Part shown: piece after piece, positions 55,316 to 64,000 of the stretch | Layout of the letters: every line of letters starts with the position of its first letter | How positions within the stretch are numbered: the first letter of the stretch is position 1 | From: Maylandia zebra | Taxonomy: Eukaryota > Chordata > Actinopteri > Cichliformes > Cichlidae | Assembly (NCBI RefSeq): GCF_041146795.1 | Contig: NC_135170.1 | Span: forward strand, 2,205,326 to 2,269,325 | Direction of reading: 5' to 3' | Length of the DNA: 64,000 nt | Program-made: the position numbers and the translations under genes | Notes under the pieces: generated by a model | Database searches by the model: none | What the model was told of the DNA's origin: nothing | The model's input: only the letters and a program-made list of their open reading frames with translations

Positions 55316-58300
55316 GCTTGTTTCAGTGCTTCACGAGGACACGTGCCACAGCTCGGTGGGATGTCTCACACTCACCTGTCCCGGCTGCAGGAAGGGAACT
55401 GCCACTTCTCTCCAGCGGTCTCCAGATCCCACTGCCAGGTTTCCCCACATAAACTTCAGCTGCAGGAACCAAACAAGACATAATATAATGGTTCCTTAGT
55501 GGGAGTTTGCACAGTGGACCAAAGCCTCCCACAGGTGTTGAGGTCAAAGAGCAAAGTGACGCTCTGTGGTCAGTAAATGTCAGCACTTTGCTGCTAAACG
55601 TGATGGAATAATGTTTGACACTATTAACACTGTTAAGGAGGGATTGGTTGGTCACAGTGAAACAGGGTTGCTGTTTGTTTACACGAAACACAAAGCACGG
55701 CTGAACTAAGCCTGTTCAAACACAAAGCACCAGGGATGAACCTGAAACTCATGAGATGTGACGACGAGCGTGGAATTTGTGTTAGTCAGTGATGACATTT
55801 CACTACAAAGGTTGGGTAATCAGTGACGCTCATCACCTGGGATCATGAGTATAGCTGTTTCTATGGCAACCCAGCCAACAGTTACACTTCCCCCAAAATG
55901 TAAAAAGTACATCTAACGGTGGGTCGAATAATATAGTTGCGTCACTGTGGCCAGCACACCGTCAGGTCACGTCTGTGCTGTACACACATGGACGCGTCCA
56001 TGATATTCACGGCTCTGAGACGGCGAGCAGGTCTCGTTCTGGTGTAGGTGCTCTCAGGAGAATCCAAGCTGTTAATGAGCTGCTGTTTGAGACTTTACCT
56101 TAGTCTCAGCACTCCAGCTGAGAGTCCCAGTGTTCCTCATCTTCCAGTACTTGATAAACTTGGTCCCAGGACGCAGACGCGTTCCGTCAGGAAGGTTTTC
56201 GTCCAAAAACGCTGCCGTCATGGCAGGAACCACCAGGGGACAGGGGCGCTTTGGTCGCCTGGGCAACAAGAGGAAAACCCCTTTATTCAAATTCTTCATC
56301 ACGTCTCACTTTAAACTCATTCATATCGTCATTCAGCTCCCATCATCCCAGAGCAGCGGTTACAATGGACCGCCTTATTGACTGCTGCAGTCTGCTTGCC
56401 ATATTTTCCCACAGTCTATTCACTTCATTGCACTATAACAACCTAGGATCACCATTCATCTTTAAATGTGCTTCAACTTTTGGGGAAGCCGTAGTAGGTG
56501 GACAAAAGCTTTCAGGCTCACAGAAATGCATTTCGTCCACACCGACCCCTGACGAGCTGATAGCGCCTCGCTGTGACTCGACTGTGTGAGCTGATGTTTG
56601 AATAAAGACAGACTTTGTTTCTGGAGCTACTCTGGAATCACACATGAGGAGATCGACACTGAGATATTTGAAGTGCGTCCTGCAGCCTAACTTGGTTGGG
56701 ACCTACTCTGGGCTGTTGTGCTGTGTGGCTCGAGGCTGCAGGAGGACGGGGGAGGAGCTTCCGTCTCGATGGGACGAGCTCCACTGTATGCCCCGCCTCT
56801 CCATCCTCAGCTGCTTCCGGATTTCCTTCACCTCGGCTTTCAGCAGGCGCTTCTCGGCTTTCAGCCGCTGCTTCTCTGCCTTTCGGAAACTGCGATCCCC
56901 CCGCCTGTAGAACCTAAACAACAATGGATCGAGATGAAGTAACATCAGCATTATGGGAATGTCTACAGCCAGGTGTAGCATTTCATACTGGATTCAGACA
57001 GCCCTGCATCAGCTCACACTCATACCACATATCTTTAAAACAAACATTCATGTTTTTAAATATTTAGTGTGTAAAGCTGATAATATGAAGCTAGTTTGTG
57101 CTTTTTGGTAAATATGAACACGTGTTAAAGTCCGGTAGCTGTGTCACACCTGCTGTGGTCTGGGGCCGGTGATCCGTGCTCTGGGATGGACAGGGGAGTC
57201 CTGGCTCTCACCAGATTGTGACTGGGATCGTGGGAGAAGCTGCAGGGCTCGCACAGAGTACAAGAGGTGCACACGCTGTGGAGTGAAACAGCCCAGAGGG
57301 ATGAGAGGAAACGTGAGACTGCATCTAAAAACTGACACCGTGATGAAGAGCACGCACTCAGCTTCACAATCTGCAGAGATAACAGCTCCTGGCATGCAAG
57401 GAGAACACAAGGAACTGCACAATGTGACCAAACAGTTTGTGTGCAGAGCTGAAGTTAGAGCACCAACATCCTCCCTTTACAGCAGCAAGGCCACAGGGTA
57501 AATGTTCACTTGGTAATAGGGCTGGGCTATATCATACCGTTCACGGTAATAACAGTGTAACTTTGGGCAATGATGGGAAAATGAAATATGGCGATAGAAT
57601 ATGGGTAAAACACGCATGCGCAGTGCCTTTGTTTTCATACGCACATGGCGGCGACGCAGAACGAGAAGAGGCGAAAGCGGATCGTTGAATGAAACGATGA
57701 ACCTGAACTGGTTTGTAAAAATGCTGCAGCTTCACTGGTGTGGAACTGGTTTAGCTTTCGTCCGTCAGATACACAACAAAGCACTATTTTTGGTAGCGCA
57801 TGCTAGCGGGCCGTCGTTATTACCGTGTTGTTTGGAAAATACGGCGCACTTAAAATCATCCTTTGATTTTTCTGAAAGTCGACAGAGCCCCTTATAATCC
57901 CGTGTGCCTTATGTATGAACTCTGGTTGTGTTTACTGACCTCGAAACGATTTTATGTGGTACACGAAAATCTGTCAAATGTTTCAGTACGACTATCGTAG
58001 GCGGAGCCTCGCGGAGTGATACGTACTGTGCTTCAACATAATGTTACCGTATTGTGTGTGTATAACCTCTTTTTAAGTTCTGTGGATGTTATACATGGTT
58101 GTGCTGAGGATGTGTCGGCCAGTTTCCACTGGAAACGCCTTTTGGTTAAACTGTCAGTGAGGAATTTTCTCTGTTACATTTTTATATAACTTTAATGCAG
58201 ATAAAAAACAGCTGCTTGTTTCAGTGAAAATACATTGATGGGTTTTTTGCACTAATAAAGTTGTGGAGTTGTAAAGTGTTTTGTCTCGTGTCAATTATAT

Positions 58301-61300
58301 CGTCAGTTATATCGATATTGCAGATGTTCAAATGCGTATCGTGATAAATATTTTGGGCACATCGCCCTGCTCTGCTTGGTAACAACGTTTTGCAGCTTAT
58401 TCATTTGTACACTGACAAGTGTTAGAGTTAAACCCAGGCCTACTGCGACACCGGGACAGCGTCTTTCACCAACAAAGATAAATCAACAAGCAGAATCCAA
58501 AGACTGAACTTACTCAACAACACATACCTGCACTGATAGCCTCCTCCAGTAGTCTGCCCCCTGCAGGACGAGCAGGGAGGAGTTGAGGAGGACGGAGCTC
58601 CAGGCAGAGTGGAAGAGGACACCTCGGGGACCTGCTGGGTCTCTGCTCCTCCTACAGCTTCCACTCTACCTCCACCAGCTCCACCAGCTCCTCCTGCTGC
58701 TCCTCCTCCCCCTCCCAGGGGTTTGTGGATGCAGCACTGTCCTGAAAACTCCCGACAGATCTTTTCCACTGCCTCACGAACTACCTGGTCCTTAAACTGA
58801 ATGCAGTAGCGAGCACTTTAGTCATCAGTCGTTTAGCGGAGTTACTGCTATGACACTCATCAGGACGTTCTTACCTTCTCCATGTAGGAGGTGAACCAGG
58901 CTGGAGGAGTCTTGTCTTCTTCTTTGGTCCCTTTTACTTCTTTCATGATCACCTGAGCAACAAAAGAACATCATCTATGTGCATGCAAACATATGGGCGC
59001 AGCAGTGGATAGATGCAGTAAGAATGAAGCCTGTGCTGGGCTCTTACCATGCCCTGTTCTGGCACTGCAGCCTGGACCTTGCGACTGACCACCTGAGCAA
59101 GTGAAGGGCAGTGCTGTGGGGGCCTGAAGCCCCTCTTGGGTTCTGCTCCGCTGGCCTTGGTGGTGGCAACCCTCGTCGGCTGGCCTCGAGTTTCGTACAC
59201 ATTCATGTGCAGTCGGTTCCCCTGCCTCACCGCACTCTGGAAAATAAACACGCCGTCAGTTTCTCCGCTAGATTCGTCACCGGCAACACAAATGCTTCAC
59301 TTAAGAAGAGCAGTAAGCACAGCGATACTATATCATAAGGAAGTCTTTATTTTCATGGGTCAAATGTAACTGCACAAACCATGAACGAAGAGAAACACCA
59401 GTAGGCTATTATTACTTTATTTCTTTATCAATTAAACAGATCAAAGTTGTGGAGAAGCCTGGAATCAGGATTGGGAAAGCTGTGGCTATCGACCCAAACA
59501 TGTGGCCAAATGATCTCAATATAAAAGAGATAATCACAGATGGTAAAGACACACCCTTCATATCACATCACAATGAAATAGAAGCTTATGGCGGATGATA
59601 GCATGGGCGGGACGTGAAAATATCCTCCGTAAATCTGGAGTCTTCTTCATACACTAAGAATAACTGTGGAGTTCCACAGGGCTGCATGTTAGACCCAGTT
59701 CTGTTTTCTATGCCTTGTCCATCAATGAAGGTGGATCTGTGCTATACACAGGTCAGGGATCTGTGCTGGAGCTGGATGTGAGGGGGTTCGATACATCTTA
59801 GCTGACGTTGCAAAGTAAACAGGCGCTGCTTACACAACGAGCTAACACAGCACTCCAAGACACCAGCAAACAAACACTCCACAGAAGCTTTCCACGTCAC
59901 GTCTGCACTGTAAAGGAACAGGAGTGTGGAAGCAAGGACACCACACTAACACTTTCTATCCACAGGCTACTGAACCACTGCCTATGTCCAACTGTTTATC
60001 CATAACTGGAAATTTGCACTTTTCGTACATATATACACCCTGATATCGCTCTGTATATATTAGCACTGTGACAGTGTTGCAACTACTCGCACTCTAACTT
60101 CTGTTTACACCCACATATAAGCTGCAGGATTCACAAAGCACTGTTTTACTATTATTACTTTCTTGTAGTCGTGTGAAGGGAGCCTGCAGACTAAGCAGGT
60201 GCTCTGCATAACCGTCTGTGTTCTGCAGAGCACATGACAATAAACTTCTTGAATCTTTAACCGTGAATGAGCTCACCTTCAGAGCCTCCTCATACTCAGC
60301 TGGAACACAAGCAGAAATGACCAACGTTAACATGAGTGCACTTTTATTTGGACTTTGTTTAATGTGTAGCATCATGTGACTGCCCAGGTGCACTTACCTT
60401 GGCTGTTAATGGACACCTGGAGGAAGAAAAGGAGAAGACGGTTACATAAATATGTGCTAAGAATGCGTTACATGGAGGAACTCCTGGAGTTCAAGGATCG
60501 CTCCTTCATACAGGGCTGCTCACTTGTTAGTGAATCCTGGTCAGAATGTGAGCAAAGTGTTATAGGCACAACTTACCACAGTCATTCAGCTAGGCTACCA
60601 CATTCTACTGCTGTAGGTTAGCTGTACCTACTCACTAATCTCACTTTGTATGGCACTCCTCAGTCTCTTACCTCCTCGTTCTCCTCATCAAAGTAGGTCA
60701 GCTGCAGGCTGCACAGGCCAAAGGAGCGCTTGACCTGTAACAGACAGACAGATGTTGCCACATCCAAAGTCAACTCTTATTTACTTCTTCACTGTAAATC
60801 TCAGACGTGTGGTGCTACACAATAGCTCTGAATGGCTGCTCTGCAAAGCTGGTCTGGCCCCAAAAGCTGGTTCTGCTCATCTGGATGTTTTCAGACTCGT
60901 GGCCCCTGATCAATGATCATGACAGTTTGCATATCAATGGTCACAAACTGACCCCACTGTTCCTTCAGTGGTGCTAGTGTCAGTCATTATGCAAATGTGC
61001 TGTTTATAAGGTTGGAAACCTGCAGTCACTGAAAACAGAAACAACCTTTTGGGATTTGCTCACCTGGACGACTGAGCATGCATCAAGACAACTACTCAAA
61101 ACATGTCATTACTTCAGGACTCGACGGTTATAATTCTCTTCTATAATTAGGCTGGAAACATCTGGACCTGACCCAGAACACTGTAGCAACAGAGAGCCTC
61201 CCCACACTGACTGCTTATGAATCCATTACTGAACTTCATTCCTGGTAAGTCTTGAATGATGAGCCCATCATATCCTGCAGAGCTGACAGCAGCACACACC

Positions 61301-63443
61301 CACAGAGGGCTGCTGCTTACTTCTGGTTCAAAGCCAGTCTTACACACAGTCCTACAGGGTGAAAGGTCACACACTAAAACTGTTTTACATAGAAGAATTG
61401 TTTTTGCATATTTTGCACTCAACCAATCACAGCTCGATCAATGCTCGAGCAAAAGCCCACGAACGTCACCAGATGGTGTTTCCTGCCTTGATTCAGTTAA
61501 TGTAACACTTCAGCTGAGCTCTGTGCACTGACACCGAGTGTCTGCACCTCAGTCACATCTTCGGCTGCATGAGTGTTTGAACAAAACTGTGGATTTATCT
61601 CCTGCAGTTTGTGTTTCACCCACACCCAGGCCTCCCCAGACCTGCTGACCCTCCTGAGCCTGATGCTGTCGGAGGTTTCATCCTGTCAGGACCGAGCTCT
61701 CTGATTACGCTCACACTGTAACACAAGTGCTCTCTCTTGACATAACTGTTATTGTGGTGTTATAGCAAAACAATAAAATGAAGTGTATACTTTACACATC
61801 AGGCACAGAGTGAACACATTCAGATCCATGATTGTAAATGAGGACGACATCACAACTGTGTGTGCCGAGTGCTTCAGCTGCTGAGGGACTGAGGGAGGAG
61901 TTGTTCCTGTATGTTTACTATCAGGAGGATGATCCCTCAGCCACAGGGACCAGGTCACAGGCCTCCATCTACGCTCCTGCTAGCTGTTCACATGCTCTGA
62001 GCAGCACAGTGCATGCCTTTGACACAAACACATATAAGCTCGTACTGTTTCACAGATCGGCATCAAATGAAAAACAGTGAATGCTAAACCTGTTGCAACA
62101 GTCTCAGCAGCCAAACGTCTGTGACTCAGCAGCACTCACACCAATGATGTGCTCCAGGTACAGCCGACCATGCAGGGCTCCGAGCCCAGTCCCAGTCATA
62201 TATAACTGGGCTCTTGCTCAGGGCTCCGTTACTCTGCACTGCCAAACAGATCTACTGCAGCTCTGGATATCTGCATCCTTGCAGTGCGTAGCTGCATTTC
62301 TGAGGAGGTGCATGTCAGACTCACAGATTTAACACAGTACACAGTAATGAGCTGAGCTCTGTCATTCACATCTATATTATCCTATGGTTATTACGCCACA
62401 CGCCGAAGTCCTACACGTGGCAAATATTAGAGAAATCTGTGCGTGTATCTGAATTAAACCAACACTTGATAACAGATATAAATAAATGCAGCCAGGCTTT
62501 CATCCTCGGATCTGTCACTGTGTTACTAAAATGCACCAGCTCAGTGGAAATGCTTCCATTTGTTCCATTTTCTGTGGCAACGTTAGGAAAGCAGCATAAC
62601 GTTAGTTACACATAAGGAGCGTGTGCCCGTGTCGTGCTCGCAGTGAGGACACAAACACAGCTCCTGCACCCCCGCTGCGTGCTGCAGCCGTGGGGTATCT
62701 TTGTGGTTGTTTCGTCTGTTTACTTCCTGCACTCGGAGTGAACCACTGCGCATGGCGGTGAATTGGCTACGCTGTTGCTGGTGGTGACGTTAAACCGCTG
62801 GGCAGAAAACGCAGGAATGTGTACGGGCCTGTCTGACTCGTTGCCTTTACCTCCCCGATACCCACTGTGACCCACGCAGAGCCTTAAAGGTCACGCACTG
62901 CTTTTTCTATTATTCGGCGTGTTTCGCTCTGACATGCACAACAGTGTGGCTCAGTCTGGAGGGGCGAGCACGTCCTGAACAGCCTAGTGTCTAAGCAGGG
63001 ATCACGGCCCGCCCGTGGAGCTGCTCGAAATGAGTGCGGCCCGTCACGAAGCGGGCCGGGACACAGGTCTGCGCGACGTGACGCACTCCCGGTACTTCCC
63101 GCACACTGTCGCCGTCACACCCGCTGGGCTGGGCCGCTCACCGTGACGGCTCGGGCTGGAGTAATCCTCTCCGTGAGCACACAGCGGCCCACGGCACCTC
63201 TCACACGGAGGTGTAAGCGTTTGCCCCGTGTGTCTGTCAGCACCTGTGGGCCCCCTGAACCCCCATCCCTCCGTGTGCTGCGTGAGCGCCATGCGTGTGG
63301 CGTCGTGTCTGACAGCAGGCCTGCTGCTCGTCTCTGCTTACCATGGCCTCCATCGACTCCCAGCTCTTGGTCTCGGATCCCGACAGCAGGAAATTCTTGG
63401 AATTTCCCCTGAAATTCACCTTCAGGTTGATGTAGAAATCCAT
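46482..63443 (-). CDS. nbr1: NBR1 selective autophagy cargo receptor
   Basis: Twenty-three exons join in phase to 1036 codons with stop: 63443-63342, 60734-60672, 60416-60398, 60299-60277, 59236-59048, 58952-58875, 58796-58528, 57275-57150, 56904-56707, 56258-56099, 55459-55376, 55281-55096, 54856-54740, 52860-52785, 52133-52023, 51730-51554, 51394-51122, 49414-49231, 49135-48890, 48517-48432, 48344-48272, 47229-47136, 46655-46482. Domains: PB1 (about 1-84), ZZ zinc finger (about 231-275, after a Gly-rich linker), coiled coil (about 293-325), FW domain (about 371-477, [20 protein letters not shown]), LIR DYIIIL (about 791-796), amphipathic helix [19 protein letters not shown] (about 951-969) and UBA (about 985-1030). 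NBR1 binds ubiquitinated cargo through UBA and ATG8 proteins through the LIR, and polymerises with p62 via PB1. Slightly longer than human. Human NBR1 and TMEM106A are also adjacent. Confidence 0.95.
48045..48271. repeat. Long (GT/GC)n-(GA)n microsatellite at an nbr1 splice donor
   Basis: About 215 bases of GT with GCGT and GCAT variants end in six GA units that touch the nbr1 exon edge at 48,272. On the gene strand the donor reads CCCCAG then GTCTCTCTCTC, so the intron begins within the repeat. ORFs called across it are repeat artefacts. Confidence 0.95.
48752..48775 (+). ncRNA. Hammerhead-like core motif in an nbr1 intron
   Basis: CTGATGA (48,752-48,758), then AGG/CCT able to form a 3-bp stem II, then GAAAC (48,771-48,775), in the spacing of a hammerhead core. 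Flanking stems I and III are not obvious. Such motifs travel with Penelope-like elements, and no element body is recognisable here. Confidence 0.35.
49465..49542. repeat. 12-bp minisatellite in an nbr1 intron
   Basis: CATGCTGGGACA repeats six times exactly from 49,465 to 49,536, followed by a partial unit. Confidence 0.95.
49930..50165 (-). repeat. Common teleost interspersed repeat, nbr1 intron
   Basis: Contains GTCGCCTCAAGGTGCTTAAT, ATATGACCCCCTATGAGCAG and GGAAGAAACCTCCAGCAGAA, a string of blocks I recognise from many fish genomes. The likely 3' end is at its left (CAGTTTCATTTACACAGCAC). The parent class is uncertain. Confidence 0.6.
53449..53545 (+). repeat. tRNA-derived SINE head in an nbr1 intron
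   Basis: A box GTGACTCAGGTGGTAGAGC and B box GGTTCGATCCC are spaced like a tRNA gene. There is no cloverleaf, and the body is truncated after GCCTGCACGG. A working tRNA gene is unlikely. Confidence 0.7.
53775..54461. mobile_element. Non-autonomous hAT element in an nbr1 intron
   Basis: 687 bp. The left end TAGGGATGGGTATCG and the right end GGTACCCAGCCCTA are inverted repeats. Flanks CAGATTAC (53,767-53,774) and CTGATTAC (54,462-54,469) form an 8-bp duplication with one mismatch. No transposase frame. Confidence 0.85.
55286..55316. repeat. (CA)n microsatellite next to an nbr1 acceptor
   Basis: About 14 CA units begin five bases from the FW-domain exon edge at 55,281. On the gene strand they form a (GT)n run before the acceptor GCGTGCAG. 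Confidence 0.9.
57517..58374. mobile_element. Non-autonomous hAT element between the two ZZ exons of nbr1
   Basis: 858 bp flanked by an exact 8-bp duplication CTTGGTAA (57,509-57,516 and 58,375-58,382). The left end TAGGGCTGGGCTATATC resembles the inverse of the right end region (GGCACATCGCCCTG). Only short, motif-free frames are present inside. Confidence 0.8.
59430..60262 (+). mobile_element. Decayed LINE remnant in an nbr1 intron
   Basis: A reverse-transcriptase motif is visible as [17 protein letters not shown] (about 59,660-59,711). About 500 bases further on is a LINE-like 3' end with ATGACAATAAACTTCTTGAA. The rest is too decayed to assign. Confidence 0.55.
60850..61092 (-). repeat. 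Reverse copy of the dispersed repeat seen at 8503
   Basis: ATTATGCAAATGTGCTGTTTATAAGG and GGAAACCTGCAG match the reverse complement of 8,634-8,668. The end CTGAGCATGCATCAAG matches the reverse of the start at 8503. Confidence 0.55.
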
Positions 63444-63720
63444 GGCGCCCCCCTCGGTGCTTTAGAGCATATTACACGCGACGTACACGGAGGGTTTTCC
63501 GCACCGCCGACGACTCTTTCTGGGTTAACCTCAGCAGCTCAGTCCACCACGATTATCCGTCGAGCTGTGAGGCGTATTTTGTGTTTACATCAGCGCAATG
63601 AACACACCCACTTTGCACCACGTGTCCGGAACAATTTCTTCTTTAGGGTGCCTCTGTGCCTCTGAGTTGCGTTACTGCCCCCTCTGGTTTAACGCCGCCA
63701 TATTGGCTTGTGTCCGCGAT
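63444..63720 (-). promoter_or_regulatory. nbr1: nbr1 CpG-rich promoter with a YY1-like site
   Basis: CpG density is high from about 62,940 to 63,570 around the start codon at 63,443. CCAATATGGCGGC on the minus strand (63,694-63,706) matches the YY1 core (ATGGCGGC). In the orientation of nbr1 it is a common feature of TATA-less housekeeping promoters. Transcription start not defined. Confidence 0.5.
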
Positions 63721-63894
63721 GCTGTGGGCTCCTCTAACGAAGATAGAGCCACGAACTGGTTTGGTTCTGGGCGATGGCTCACTGCACATCAGCACAAAGC
63801 TGTTTCAGATGTACAGGAGCGTCATTAGAAGCTTTTTGATATGTTATTATTAATATTATTATTATTTCAAAGTCTTTGGGCAAAAAGAGTGTTT

Positions 63895-64000
63895 CTTCCC
63901 TCCATCCATCCTTTTCAGGGTCACAGGGGGCACTGGAGCCTATCCCAGCTGGGCAAGACGCAGGGTACACCCTGGACAGGTCACCAGTCTGTGGCAGGGC
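63895..64000 (-). repeat. Partial SINE-like repeat at the window edge
   Basis: CATCCATCC, then GCACTGGAGCCTATCCCAGC, then GCAGGGTACACCCTGGACAG and TCACCAGTCTGTGGCAGGGC. It is the same family as 5,985-6,258 and continues beyond the window. Confidence 0.7.

Noticed and set aside
63598..63828. Divergent gene start upstream of nbr1
   Set aside because: The 76-codon frame has no motif I recognise. A bidirectional promoter is possible but the sequence ends too soon to show it.

Overview
The window reads as teleost fish nuclear DNA. It has split vertebrate genes with GT-AG introns, CpG-rich promoters, long (GT)n, (GATAA)n and (TTTG)n microsatellites, and a transposon community typical of ray-finned fish: piggyBac, Tc1/IS630, hAT MITEs, L1-, L2- and R2-like LINEs, a Penelope-like element, CORE-SINEs and a Gypsy-like LTR element. 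A percomorph, perhaps a cichlid, is my guess from the repeat types; the sequence does not prove it.

The left half (about 1-35,800) has no recognisable host gene apart from an orphan C2H2 zinc-finger exon at 5201-5410. It is a nested transposon landscape. In order it holds: an L1-type LINE tail; an apparently intact intron-containing piggyBac gene (2133-4663); an L1 3' fragment; a solo LTR with a 5-bp target duplication; a Penelope-like GIY-YIG remnant; an R2-like restriction-endonuclease LINE remnant; a CORE-SINE; a LINE (16.2-21.56 kb) split by a very young LTR element (17,524-21,406) with almost identical LTRs but no pol; a reverse-strand LINE (24.1-26.8 kb); an L2 tail; an IS630/Tc1 transposase pseudogene (28.9-34.5 kb) with two LINEs inserted in it; and a hAT-like element.

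The right half (about 35,950-63,700) holds two complete host genes, both on the minus strand and tandem. tmem106a has 7 coding exons (257 codons including stop) plus a noncoding first exon. nbr1 has 23 coding exons (1036 codons including stop). Both were reconstructed exon by exon with consistent splice phases. NBR1 is the selective-autophagy receptor (PB1, ZZ, coiled coil, FW domain, LIR DYIIIL, amphipathic helix, UBA). TMEM106A is a single-pass endolysosomal membrane protein. Their neighbourhood and shared orientation match the human NBR1-TMEM106A arrangement. Their introns carry hAT MITEs, SINEs, a Tc1 remnant and microsatellites. A four-copy array of TCACGTG E-boxes lies just downstream of tmem106a exon 1, a plausible MiT/TFE (CLEAR-type) control element for a lysosomal gene.

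Most interesting points: the intact piggyBac gene with introns and 37-bp subterminal repeats; the young non-autonomous LTR element with a repeat-rich reading frame of about 820 codons; the E-box array; a >200-bp microsatellite abutting an nbr1 splice donor; hammerhead-like motifs; and a transposase gene with a LINE inserted a few bases from its splice acceptor.
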